The notes under the pieces: model-generated | What the model was told of the DNA's origin: nothing | Database searches by the model: none | Seen by the model: only the letters and a program-made list of their open reading frames with translations | Program-made: the position numbers and the translations under genes | Assembly: GCA_036274895.1 (NCBI GenBank) | Contig: DASUEU010000061.1 | Location: 47,609-111,608, forward strand | DNA from: CALMKX01 sp036274895 | Lineage (GTDB): Bacteria > Acidobacteriota > Thermoanaerobaculia > Multivoradales > SZUA-115 | Reading direction: 5' to 3' | Length of the DNA: 64,000 nucleotides | Part shown: piece by piece, positions 40,801-49,372 of the stretch | Numbering within the stretch: the first letter of the stretch is position 1 | Layout of the letters: every line of letters starts with the position of its first letter

Positions 40801-41682
40801 GGCGATGCTCTTGCTGACGTTGCCGAAGGCCTCGTAAGCGTCGTCGAGGGCGACCGGCGTGGTGTCGATGCTGCCCGGGACCAGCGCGGTGTTGACGTCG
40901 ATGGTGTCGTCGAAGTCGATCTGGCGCGCTTCCCCGCTGGTGTTGGTGATGGTCACCCGGTACTTGACCGTGGTGCCCGGAGCCACCGGGGCGGTAATCG
41001 GCACGTCGCCGGTGGTCAGGTCGACCTTGGTGGCGCCGAGGGTCGCGCCCACGGTGTCGATGAGGTCGATGGAGAGGTTCGGGGTCTCCGTGCCGCGCGC
41101 GTAGAGCCGGATCGCCCCAACGTCGGAGAAGTCCGCGCCCGTGCCCAGGAAGGGCACGAAGTCCGAGGCATAGGACAGGTAGAAGTTGGTGCTGGCCGCC
41201 ACCGCCGGCAAGCGGATGGCGCCGCGCGAGGCGTTGGCAGCGTCGGTGTAGACCTCGAGCACCAGCTCGGTGCCGGCCGGAGCCATGGTCACCGTGAAGC
41301 GGAACGAGGTGTGGCCGCTGTCCGCGAGGTTCGCGCCCGCGAGCCCGGTGTGGTTGAGGTTGCCGGCCGTAGTGTCGCCGTCCCAGGTGACGATGGCCTC
41401 ACCGCGGGAATCCGGGGTGGTGGCGGCCACCGTGAACGTGAGCAGACCCGCGGTGACCGCGACCGTGGTGGGGCCGGCGCCGGCCAGGATGTCCGCGTTC
41501 AAGGCCCGGCGGGTGCCGAGGATGTCCGCTCCTCCGGTGACGACCGTGGGCACGGCGCCCGGATCGACGACCGCCGCCTGGTTGGTGGTGAAGCTGTCGA
41601 TCACCTCGGCGAAGACGGCGGCCGGCGCGCCAGCCAGGAGCAGGCCGGCGAAGATGGCTCGAAGGGTGCGGGATCTCATCAT
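37876..41682 (-). CDS. Large secreted beta-helix / cadherin-like repeat protein
   Basis: 1268 residues. Signal peptide (1-25, ending AVFAE), an N-terminal beta domain, a DUF11-like linker, a VCBS/tandem-95-type Ig unit (LANDRDPDGTGGL ... FTYEPPLGLGRTVDSFNYTV), then about 850 residues of Gly/Thr/Asn/Ser-rich repeats (for example GTGIRILNGGST, NNHTANAGTFTFSG, GNTIGTAATFQSGST) that read as a right-handed parallel beta-helix. No sorting signal is evident at the C-terminus (GGAACPLPP). Four bases after the IPTL-CTERM gene; last of a three-gene surface-protein operon. Confidence 0.85.
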   Translation of the reverse strand: MMRSRTLRAIFAGLLLAGAPAAVFAEVIDSFTTNQAAVVDPGAVPTVVTGGADILGTRRALNADILAGAGPTTVAVTAGLLTFTVAATTPDSRGEAIVTWDGDTTAGNLNHTGLAGANLADSGHTSFRFTVTMAPAGTELVLEVYTDAANASRGAIRLPAVAASTNFYLSYASDFVPFLGTGADFSDVGAIRLYARGTETPNLSIDLIDTVGATLGATKVDLTTGDVPITAPVAPGTTVKYRVTITNTSGEARQIDFDDTIDVNTALVPGSIDTTPVALDDAYEAFGNVSKSIALAQGLLANDRDPDGTGGLTVDTSGSPVTTVLGGTATLAANGSFTYEPPLGLGRTVDSFNYTVMDGEGNTDTGEVTIHLGARIWFVDDAHGGTNQGTLANPFIGITATNVGGAGGAGDVDAAGDILFLFEGGHAAIELEADQQLIGEGEGLVLGGETIVPAGVHPSISTGVAHGIVLAANNRIRGVNVGNSVGADLFGNAFGTLDLDNVTLSGTGQALNLTNGVANADFTSITSTSSASHGISLDGVTGTVTSGSTSISGASGTGIRILNGGSTYTFGPTTVNAASGVSVTASATSTVNFSSLAVTATNGAGLVGNTVGAINIGGASNTVTATNGAAVDLTSVSLGAGATFTTVSSSTSAGKGVNLDGVTGSFVATGGAISGSTGNAFDVNAGGSTITYGGSISHAGAARLVEITNRTGAGATVTLSGNLNATSGTGIFLQNNHTANAGTFTFSGSTKAVNTGANAAVTLDNNDMATINFNSGGLDIDTTSGTGFAAINGAAAINVMGAVNTITSTTGTALNVANSNIGASGMTFQSIASNGATSGIVLNSTGTSGGLTVTGTGGAGSGGTINNSTGPGIHLTTTRTISLTSVNVTNGGDDGIRGSSVTGLSLASVQVTANGNAAGEAGMDLSNLLGTSTWSNVTVSGSAEDNVVIRNNSGTLNGLTVTGGSFSSNSSIGNDGFLVESSGTASMTVSVTGSSFSASRGDHFQASAANSGVLDVVFSGNTLSGGHATALGQGITISAATGVPGFAGTVDYNIDNNVINGAILSAITANLGTSAAGSNMRGTISGNTIGTAATFQSGSTQASGITVEAHGNGTHTMSVTNNTIRQTFDRGINVLANDGGGTLNMTVTGNNSSHSDGTNSREGFFLNNGSADPNIFGVPDAHFVCLSLGGAGVLRNTLTHGPGAPDDFRLRQRFNSTIRLPGYGGAATDTAAVVTFVNGNNISTTGSATVNSPPGGGFVGGAACPLPP

Positions 41683-41686
41683 CGGT

Positions 41687-42571
41687 TCACCTATCAGCAG
41701 GGCCGTGTGCCTCGGAGCGAACGGGCTGGGCGCGGCGGAGGAAGACCAGGGCGGCCAGGAGCAGAGCCGTAGCGAGCAAAGCCAGGCCGGCCGGGCCGAG
41801 GGCAGGGATGGCCACGGAATCAGCCCGCCGGCCGAAGCCGCGAATCATCCAGTTGCCCGGCAGGAAGCCGTCGATGGTCGAGATCTGCTGGTCCGGCGGC
41901 GGCACCAGGACCGGCGGGTCCGGCGGATCGCCGCTCCAGACCGCGATCCAGGAGCGGGTCTGGCTGGCGGTGGTGTCGATCGCCGCCGGGTTGGTCGGCG
42001 GCGTCACACCGCTCTGGATGAAGCGGGGCACGACCCCGATCAGCAGGTCGCCGCTGCCACCGAAGGAGACCGGCGCCGCCAGCGGGTAGACCGAGAAGGT
42101 GTTGCCGTCGGCCGCCTGCACCGTCTCGGCGACGCTCGAAAGCAGGGTGGCGCCGTTGGCCGGGTTGCCGTCGGCGTCCTCGTAGACGGCGAGTTGAACG
42201 GCATCTCCCACGTTGACGCCGGCGTTGGCCGGGAACAGCACCCAGACCTCCTCGAGCACCACGGGCTCTCCCGGCGTGAAGCGGTTGAACCAGAGGAACT
42301 GGCGGGCCGCCTGGCCGACCACGCCCACCGAGCCCTCGGCGGCGTCATCGTCCACCACCAGCTGGACCGGGAAGGTCGCCGGCGAAGGCAAGGGCGGCAC
42401 GGCCTCAGTGACGCCCGCCGCAGGCTGGAAGGACAGGAGAGGGGCGGCGCCGGCCGGCAGGGCCGAGAGCGCCGTCACGGCGAGGGCGGCCAGGAGGCCC
42501 ACCCCGAACGGCCGGGGCTGCTGCCAGGAGTTGCGATCGGAGAGGCTCATGCTCAGCGTTTCCTTTTTCAT
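41687..42571 (-). CDS. Secreted protein with IPTL-CTERM-type sorting tail
   Basis: 294 residues. Signal peptide (about 20-42, LLAALAVTALSALPAGAAP), a beta domain (FPVQLVVDDDAAEGSVG, YPLAAPVSFGGSGDLLIGV), and a C-terminal VAIPALGPAGLALLATALLL then an Arg-rich end: an IPTL/PEP-CTERM-type tail with IPALG for IPTLS. Such tails are processed by exosortase-like machinery. Start ATG overlaps the DUF11 gene stop (ATGA at 42568). Function unknown. Confidence 0.82.
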   Translation of the reverse strand: MKKETLSMSLSDRNSWQQPRPFGVGLLAALAVTALSALPAGAAPLLSFQPAAGVTEAVPPLPSPATFPVQLVVDDDAAEGSVGVVGQAARQFLWFNRFTPGEPVVLEEVWVLFPANAGVNVGDAVQLAVYEDADGNPANGATLLSSVAETVQAADGNTFSVYPLAAPVSFGGSGDLLIGVVPRFIQSGVTPPTNPAAIDTTASQTRSWIAVWSGDPPDPPVLVPPPDQQISTIDGFLPGNWMIRGFGRRADSVAIPALGPAGLALLATALLLAALVFLRRAQPVRSEAHGPADR

Positions 42572-45500
42572 GGACAGCCCGCCCCCACGCAGACGCCCCA
42601 GGCGGAGGTATCACCCGTCTCGAAGCCATCCGAGAAGAGCTCCACCCTCGCCCGCAGGCCCAGCTGATCGAAGCGACCATCGAAGGCCACCCCAGTCGGT
42701 GTCTCGAAGCGGAAGCTGCAACGTGCCGAGACGGCGGAGGCCGGAGAGGAGAGAACCCGGGAGAGCGTCAGCCAGGTGCCGCCGGTGTCCTGGATCAAGA
42801 AGGCGTCGGCCGGGCCACCGAGGTTGCTGCCGCCGCAAGCCGCCGCCGAGAAGAACTGGCAAGACCGAACGAAGCTGACGTTGACGCCCACGGCCGCGGT
42901 CAACCGCAGCCGGGCGGTGAGGTCGAAGTCCTCGGGCGCCGGCACCGCCACGCACTGGGAGAGCCCGAACGTGGTGTCGATGCCGGGCATCAGGTTGGTC
43001 AGCTTCGACGAGCCCGAGGCATTGGTGGAACCGTCGGAATCGTCGGCGTTCCACACCACCTCGCCGGCGGTTGCGGCAGTGACCGTCCAATCCGTCAGGG
43101 TGCAGTCGAAGTGGCCGTTGGCGAGCAGGTTCTCCGAGTCGACCCGGAAGCTGCGGGTGAAGTCGTCACCCGGAGGCGCCGTGCCGTTGCCGTCGAGGGG
43201 GTTGCCCGCGAGGTCGGTCAAAGTGCCGCAGGCCAGCAGGCGGTAGCGCGCGTCCGGCAGCTCGCCACCGAAGCTCAGGGTGGCGACGTCGGTGCCGGCG
43301 CTGTAGGTCACGGTGGCCGGGCTCAGGCTGGCGTCGTCGCCGGCCGGGGCACCGCAGATCGTGGTGTCGAAGCTGAAGTCCTCGCCCGCCGTGATCAGCT
43401 GGTAGTTGGCCGGGTTGGTCACGTCGTCCGGATCGGTGTCGCCGACCGGATCGTTCATGTCCTCGCTGAAGGTGATCAGCAGCTGGGTGATGTCGACGTT
43501 GGCGGTCTCGCACTCGGCGAGGTCCGGGCCAGGGGTGGCGCCCACCGAGCTCAACAGCGTCACCTGCGGCGGGATGGCGTCGAGGGTGGTGTTCTCGCTG
43601 TCCGAGTTGTTGGCGGTGTTGGCATCGTTGGTGGTCGCCGTCACCGTCGCCGTGTTGGTGATCGAGGCCGGCGGCGTCGGGTTGATCGACACCACCACGT
43701 CGCAGGAGACCGAGGCCCCGTTGGCCAGGTTGCCGATGTTCCAGGTCCACGGCGGCACGTTCGAGGCGCCGCAGGTGTCACTGACGTAGGTCACCGCCGC
43801 GGGCAGGGTGTCCGTCACCACCACGCCGGTGGCGTTGGACGGGCCGCCGTTGGTGACCGTGATGGTGTATGTCAGGTTGGAGCCCGCTGGCGGCGGGTCG
43901 GCGTCGTCCACCTTGGTGATCGAGAGGTCCGCCGAGACCGTGATCGAAGTGCACTCGGTGTCGGCCTCGTTGCCGGTCGCCACCTGCACCTCGTTGACCG
44001 CCGTCAGGGTCGCGGTGTCGCAGATCACGTCGGTGCCCGGCGAGGCGGCGGAGCTCGCGGTCAGCACCACGGTCAGGGTGGCGCTGGCGCCGGCGGCGAG
44101 GTTACCCACCGTCCAGTTGGGCGAGACGAAGCTGCCCTGGCTGGGTGTGACGGAATCGACGGTGACGCCTGCCGGCACGGTGACCACCTCGGAGAGGGTG
44201 ATGCCGCTGGCGTCGGAGGGGCCGTTGTTGGTGACGGTCACCACGTAGGTCAGGTTACCGGCGCCCGAGCCGGCGACCACCGGATCGATCGACTCGGTCT
44301 TGCCGACCACCATGTCCACCCGGCGCGCCACCGAGGTGCAGAGGGTGGCGGCGTCGTCGCCGGTGTTGATCAGGGTCTCGGCCGCGCCGGTGACGGTCGC
44401 CGTGTCGCAGATGGTGTCCGTGCCGTTGGCCGCGCTCGGCCCCGCCGTGAGCACCACGGTCAGGGTCGCGGAGCCGTTCGGAGCCAGGGTGCCCACGGCC
44501 CAGCCGGGGCTGGTGAAGGTGCCCTGGCTGGGCGTCGCCGACACCAGGGTCACCCCCGCCGGCAGGGTCAGGACCTCGGAGAGGGTGACCGTCGTGGCCG
44601 TCGAGGGCCCGGCGTTGGTGACGGTTACGACGTAGGTGAGGTTGCCCACGCCCGAGCCGGCGATCACCGGATCGATCGACTCGGTCTTGCCCACCACCAG
44701 GTCGACCTGCGGGACCAGAGTGTCGGTGTCGGTGGCCGAGTTGTTGCCCGGAGTCGGATCGGCGGTGGCGGAGGCCACCGTGGCGGTGTTGATCAGGCTG
44801 CCGCGGGCCGCCGGGTCGACGTTGCAGGTGGCGGTGTAGGTCACCGACGAGGCCGGCGGCAGGGTCAGGCCGGTCTCGGCGATGTTGCCGGCGACCGGGC
44901 CGGCGGTGTTGCCGGTGGCGCCGCCCGCGGCGAGGCTGCTCCAGCTGCAACCGGTCAGGGCCGCCGGGAAGGTGTCGCTGACGGAGACCGCGGTGGCCGT
45001 CGAGGGCCCGGCGTTGGCGACGGCGATGGTGTAGGTCACCGGCGTGCCGGGGATCTCGGTCGCGGAGCCGTCATTCTTGGTCACCGAGGCATCGGCCTGC
45101 GGGGTCAAGGTGTCGGTGTCGGTGGCGGTGTTGTTCGCCGGGTTGGTGTCGAAGCCGGTGAGCGGAGAGGTGGCCGTCACCGTGTTGACCAGGTTGCCGG
45201 TCGCCGCCGGGTCGATGGTGCAGCCGACGTTGTAGGTCACCGACGAGCCGGCGGGCAGGTTGAGCAGCTCGCCGATGTTGCCGGCCACCAGACCGACGGT
45301 GTTGCCGGTGGCGCCGCCCGCGGCCACGCTGGTCCAGCTGCAGCCGGTCAGGGCGGCCGGGAAGGTATCCGTCACAGAAGTGCCGTTGGCCGCGTCTGGT
45401 CCGGTGTTGGACACCACGATGGTGTAGGCGATCGGGGTGCCGGGGATCTCGGAGGCGGCGCCGTCGGTCTTGGTCACGGCCACGTCGAACTCGGCGGCGG

Positions 45501-47952
45501 TGGCGACGGCGTGGTCCTCCACCTCACCGTCGGCGGCGAGACCCGTGGCAGCAGCGCTGCCGGCCGTGGACAGACGGAAGCGGGAGACCGTCGCCAGGTT
45601 GGTGGTTGCCGTGGCCGGCACGGTGAAGCTCAAGTTGTTCGCTCCGGCGACCACCGCCTGGCCCGTGAAGATGCGGTCCCCGGTGGTGGTGAAGTTGCCG
45701 TCGCCGTTGAAGTCGAGCCAGGCGTCGAGGAGGCCGGCGCCGGAGGCGGTAACGGTGACGGTGGCGAGCTGGGTGCGCACCAGCGGCGAGGTGAAGGTGA
45801 CGCCATCCTCGTCGTCGAGGCCGGTGATGTCGTCGCCGGTAGCGGTGGCGTTGGGCGTGGCGTCGTTGTCCACGTCGGGGGCGATGGCGCCCAGGAAGAG
45901 GGAGCCGGTCACGACGTGGCGAGCGCCGTTGGAAGCGAAGAGGGTCGGGTAGGCCGGATCCGGAGCGTCGCCGAAGTCGAGGCCGCGCACGGCGACCGTG
46001 AAGTCCTCGACCTCACCATCGGCCGCCACGTCCTCGGAGGTCAGGCCGCCGGCGGTCGAGAAGCGGAAGCGGGCGAAGGTCTTGGCGGCAGGCGTGGCGG
46101 CGCAGGAAACGGCGACCGGCACGACGTTGTTGCCGGCCACCAGGGCGAGGTTGGTCACCACCTGCTCGCCGGTGCCGGTGAAGTCGCCGTCGGCCTCGAA
46201 GTCGATCCAGGCGTCGAGCTTGCCCGGGGCCGAGGCGTTGACCGTGACGTTGACCGTCTCGCAGGCGATCAGGGTCGCTGGCAGGGTGACGCCGTCCTCG
46301 TCGTCGACGTTGGGTCCCGAGACCTGGTCATCGCCGTCGGCGTCGACGGTGGGCTGGCCGTCGGCCTCGGCGTCGATCTGGGCGCCCAGCTTGAGTGTGG
46401 TGATGCCGTGGCGGGCGCCGTTGTCGGCGAGCAGGGTGGGATAGCCCGAGGGAGCGGCGAGGGAGTCGTCCGGGGCGTCGCCGAAGTCGAGGGTCCGCAG
46501 GGCGGTGGTCTCGGTGTCGCTGTTGTTGCCCGGGGTCGGGTCGATCACGCCGCCGCCGGCCGTGACCGTGACGGTGTTCGACAGCGAGCCCGTGGCGTTG
46601 TCCGCGATGTCGCATACGGCCACGTACGTGGCGGTGCCCGAGGGAGCCAGGCTGGCGGTGTCGCTGATGTTGCCGGCGACCGGGCCGGCGGTGCAGCTCG
46701 AGCCACCCGAGGCGGTGCAGGTCCAGGAGCAGGTCAGGGTGGCCGGGAAGGTGTCGGCCACCGAGGTCGAGGGCGAGCTGCCCGGCCCATTGTTGCTGGC
46801 CACGATGGTGTAGGTCACCGTCATGCCCGGCACCGCGGGGTCGGGGCTGTCGCTCTTGGTCACCGCCACGTCGGCCTGGGGCACGATGGTGTCCGGCCCG
46901 TCGGTGGCGCTGTTGTTGGCGCCATTGGGATCGGTCACGCCGCCCGGGGCGGACACGGTGGCGGTGTTGGAGAGGGTGCCGGTGGCCGCCGGGTCGACGG
47001 TGGCGTTGACCGTGTAGGTGGCGGTGCCGCCGGCCAGCAGGTTGACCGAGTCACCGATGTTGCCGGCGCCCGCCGCCGTGCAGGAGGAGCCCGGCGAGGC
47101 CGCGCAGGTCCAGGTGATGCTGATCAGCGAGGCCGGGAACGTGTCACTGACCGAAGCGCCGGTGACGTTCGAGGGGCCGCCGTTGCTGACCACGATGGTG
47201 TAGGTGGTGGGAGCACCGGCGTTGACCGAGGTAACCCCGTTGGTCTTGGTGATCGAGAGGTCGGCCTCCGGGGCCAGGGTGTCGGTGTCAGTAGCCGAGT
47301 TGTTGACCAGGTTGCATTCGACGGTGCCGGCAGCCGCCGCCGCGCTGGCGGTATTGACCAGGGTGCCGGTGGCACCGGCGCTGATGTTGCCGGTGGCGAT
47401 GTAGGTGACCGAGCCACCCATCGGGATGGTCACGGTGTCATTGATGTTGCCGGCACCGGCTGCCGTGCAGGTGCCGCCGCCCGCGCCCGAGCAGGTCCAG
47501 GTGACGCCCGAGAGGATGCCCGGGAAGACGTCCGTGACCGTGGCGTTGGTGGCCGTGGACGGTCCGGAGTTGCTGACCGTGATGGTGTAGGTGACCGGTG
47601 TGCCGGGAATCTCGGTGGTCGCGCCGTCGGTTTTGGTGACTGCCAGGTCGACCGCGATCAGCTGGGTCACCGTCGGGTTGGCCGGGCCCACCACGTCGGG
47701 ATCGTCGGTCAGGAAGCTAGTGACACCGGTGGCCGCCACCGAGCCCTGGTTCTGAACCGCGGTGGCGCAGGGGCTGGGGGGGTTGTCGATGGTGACTTCG
47801 AACTCGATGGTCACCGAGCCGCCGGGCGGCAGCTCGAAGGGGGTGAAGGTGACGTCTTGCGCCGCTGCCGGGCCGACCATCGCCGCCACGAGACTCAGGA
47901 AGAACGAGCAACGGGCGAGACGGCGAAGGCCCGCGGGATGAGCGTTGTACAT
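42568..47952 (-). CDS. Giant DUF11/GEVED repeat surface protein
   Basis: 1794 residues from ATG 47952 (AAGGGAG upstream; a GTG 18 bases earlier is possible). Signal peptide, half of a DUF11 unit, three DUF11 repeats (DLAVTKTDG, DLSITKTNG, DVAVTKSDS), two GEVED domains each opening DFGDAPD, then five further DUF11 repeats, a bacterial Ig-like unit, a jelly-roll-like domain and a C-terminal DGFETGDTSAWG. Several repeats are nearly identical at DNA level (about 390-base period), hence prone to recombination. No LPxTG. Such proteins are cell-surface stalks or adhesins; no ligand is visible. Confidence 0.9.
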   Translation of the reverse strand: MYNAHPAGLRRLARCSFFLSLVAAMVGPAAAQDVTFTPFELPPGGSVTIEFEVTIDNPPSPCATAVQNQGSVAATGVTSFLTDDPDVVGPANPTVTQLIAVDLAVTKTDGATTEIPGTPVTYTITVSNSGPSTATNATVTDVFPGILSGVTWTCSGAGGGTCTAAGAGNINDTVTIPMGGSVTYIATGNISAGATGTLVNTASAAAAAGTVECNLVNNSATDTDTLAPEADLSITKTNGVTSVNAGAPTTYTIVVSNGGPSNVTGASVSDTFPASLISITWTCAASPGSSCTAAGAGNIGDSVNLLAGGTATYTVNATVDPAATGTLSNTATVSAPGGVTDPNGANNSATDGPDTIVPQADVAVTKSDSPDPAVPGMTVTYTIVASNNGPGSSPSTSVADTFPATLTCSWTCTASGGSSCTAGPVAGNISDTASLAPSGTATYVAVCDIADNATGSLSNTVTVTAGGGVIDPTPGNNSDTETTALRTLDFGDAPDDSLAAPSGYPTLLADNGARHGITTLKLGAQIDAEADGQPTVDADGDDQVSGPNVDDEDGVTLPATLIACETVNVTVNASAPGKLDAWIDFEADGDFTGTGEQVVTNLALVAGNNVVPVAVSCAATPAAKTFARFRFSTAGGLTSEDVAADGEVEDFTVAVRGLDFGDAPDPAYPTLFASNGARHVVTGSLFLGAIAPDVDNDATPNATATGDDITGLDDEDGVTFTSPLVRTQLATVTVTASGAGLLDAWLDFNGDGNFTTTGDRIFTGQAVVAGANNLSFTVPATATTNLATVSRFRLSTAGSAAATGLAADGEVEDHAVATAAEFDVAVTKTDGAASEIPGTPIAYTIVVSNTGPDAANGTSVTDTFPAALTGCSWTSVAAGGATGNTVGLVAGNIGELLNLPAGSSVTYNVGCTIDPAATGNLVNTVTATSPLTGFDTNPANNTATDTDTLTPQADASVTKNDGSATEIPGTPVTYTIAVANAGPSTATAVSVSDTFPAALTGCSWSSLAAGGATGNTAGPVAGNIAETGLTLPPASSVTYTATCNVDPAARGSLINTATVASATADPTPGNNSATDTDTLVPQVDLVVGKTESIDPVIAGSGVGNLTYVVTVTNAGPSTATTVTLSEVLTLPAGVTLVSATPSQGTFTSPGWAVGTLAPNGSATLTVVLTAGPSAANGTDTICDTATVTGAAETLINTGDDAATLCTSVARRVDMVVGKTESIDPVVAGSGAGNLTYVVTVTNNGPSDASGITLSEVVTVPAGVTVDSVTPSQGSFVSPNWTVGNLAAGASATLTVVLTASSAASPGTDVICDTATLTAVNEVQVATGNEADTECTSITVSADLSITKVDDADPPPAGSNLTYTITVTNGGPSNATGVVVTDTLPAAVTYVSDTCGASNVPPWTWNIGNLANGASVSCDVVVSINPTPPASITNTATVTATTNDANTANNSDSENTTLDAIPPQVTLLSSVGATPGPDLAECETANVDITQLLITFSEDMNDPVGDTDPDDVTNPANYQLITAGEDFSFDTTICGAPAGDDASLSPATVTYSAGTDVATLSFGGELPDARYRLLACGTLTDLAGNPLDGNGTAPPGDDFTRSFRVDSENLLANGHFDCTLTDWTVTAATAGEVVWNADDSDGSTNASGSSKLTNLMPGIDTTFGLSQCVAVPAPEDFDLTARLRLTAAVGVNVSFVRSCQFFSAAACGGSNLGGPADAFLIQDTGGTWLTLSRVLSSPASAVSARCSFRFETPTGVAFDGRFDQLGLRARVELFSDGFETGDTSAWGVCVGAGCP
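44281..45320. repeat. Near-identical 387-393-bp units inside the DUF11 gene
   Basis: The stretch starting CGGATCGATCGACTCGGTC occurs at 44281 and again at 44668 (387 bases apart), and GTTGCCGGTGGCGCCGCCCG occurs at 44908 and 45301 (393 apart). Both spacings are whole numbers of codons and match one DUF11 unit, so unit gain or loss would stay in frame. Confidence 0.75.
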
Positions 47953-48206
47953 CGAGGTGGCTCCCTTCACCCAAGAACACGGATGGGACCGTCCGGGCAG
48001 TATTCCACAAGGCGGAATCGGTCGGGCAGTCCCGGACTGACTGGAAGGCTCTTCCAGCTACCTGGACCGAGTGCGATTCACTTCACCCGCGAACTGTTAC
48101 GAGCTGACAATAAACTCCGATTCAGATCCTACCATACGGGCGAAGGTGCTCGGGTCGCCGCCCCGCCCACACCCCGTGACGAAACGGGGACGGTTAGAAT
48201 CCCACC

Positions 48207-49337
48207 GTGAGCTACGAGAACTCCTCCCCCCGCTTCCTGCGCCGGCTCGCGACCGCCGCTCTCCTGCTCGGGCTCGGCTTTGCCCTCGGTGTCGCGGTCG
48301 AGAACGGCGGCGCCCGTACCGCCGGCCCCGCGGCCCAGCCGCGCACGGTCGCCGCCCGCGGCGACCTGGCCTCCGACGAGCGCTCGACCATCGAGCTCTT
48401 CGAGGCCGCCTCGCCATCGGTGGTCCACATCACCTCGATCACCCGCCGGCAGGACTTCTTCTCGTTGAACGTCTACGAGATCCCCCAGGGCACCGGCACC
48501 GGCTTCTTCTGGGACGACCAGGGTCACATTGTCACCAACTTCCACGTCATCCAGGGCGCTTCGCGAGCCACCGTCACCCTCGCCGACCAGTCCACCTGGG
48601 ACGCCGAGGTGGTGGGCAGCGCCCCGGACAAGGACCTGGCCGTGCTCAAGGTGGAGATCCCCCGCGAGCGCATGCGTCCCCTGCCTCTCGGTACCTCCCG
48701 CGATCTCAAGGTCGGCCAGAAGGTCTTCGCCATCGGCAACCCCTTCGGCCTCGACCAGACCCTGACCACCGGCGTGATCTCCGCCCTCGGCCGCGAGATC
48801 GAGTCGGTCACTCGCCGCCCCATCCGGGACGTGATCCAGACCGACGCGGCGATCAACCCGGGCAACTCGGGCGGCCCACTGCTCGACAGCGCCGGCCGGC
48901 TGGTGGCCGTCAACACGGCGATCTACAGCCCCTCCGGGGCCTATGCCGGCATCGGCTTCGCCATCCCCGCCGATACCGTCAACTGGGTGGTGCCGCAGCT
49001 CCTGCAATACGGCGAGCTGATCCGGCCGACCCTGGGCATCGAGGCTGTGGCCGAACGCTGGGCGCAACGGCTGGGCGTCGAGGAAGGAGTGCTGGTCTAC
49101 CGCGTCCAGGAGGGCAGCGGCGCCGAGAAGGCCGGACTGCGCGGCACGCGGCAGATCTCGCGCCGGGACTTCGAGCTGGGCGACGTCATCCTGGAGCTCG
49201 AGGGCAAGAAGGTGGCGAGCTGGGACGACCTGCTCCTCGCCCTGGAACGACGCCGGGCCGGGGATCGTGTCAAGCTGACGGTGGAGCGCGACGGGCGCCG
49301 CCGCACCGTCGACGTCGTGCTCGGAAGCACCCGTTGA
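48207..49337 (+). CDS. HtrA/DegP-like serine protease, single PDZ
   Basis: 376 residues. N-terminal membrane anchor (about 13-30), trypsin-like domain with the triad H113 (VTNFHVIQG), D143 (DKDLAVLKV), S221 (NPGNSGGPLL), and one C-terminal PDZ (GVLVYRVQEGSGAEKAGLRG, LELEGKKVASWDDLL). Membrane-anchored or periplasmic quality-control protease. Start GTG 48207; the first gene of an operon with two further peptidases and an FHA/EAL protein. Preceded by 254 bases of spacer that hold a 7-base-pair hairpin (48041-48057) but no clear promoter. Confidence 0.93.
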   Translation: MSYENSSPRFLRRLATAALLLGLGFALGVAVENGGARTAGPAAQPRTVAARGDLASDERSTIELFEAASPSVVHITSITRRQDFFSLNVYEIPQGTGTGFFWDDQGHIVTNFHVIQGASRATVTLADQSTWDAEVVGSAPDKDLAVLKVEIPRERMRPLPLGTSRDLKVGQKVFAIGNPFGLDQTLTTGVISALGREIESVTRRPIRDVIQTDAAINPGNSGGPLLDSAGRLVAVNTAIYSPSGAYAGIGFAIPADTVNWVVPQLLQYGELIRPTLGIEAVAERWAQRLGVEEGVLVYRVQEGSGAEKAGLRGTRQISRRDFELGDVILELEGKKVASWDDLLLALERRRAGDRVKLTVERDGRRRTVDVVLGSTR

Positions 49338-49372
49338 GCCAACGCCCCCACTTCCTGCGAGGTACCGCCCCG

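Noticed and set aside
43111..48210. A 1699-codon open frame on the plus strand.
   Set aside because: It is the antisense of the DUF11 gene, free of stops because of high GC; it lacks any domain and is Val/Gly/Arg-rich, whereas the minus frame gives clear DUF11 and GEVED repeats.
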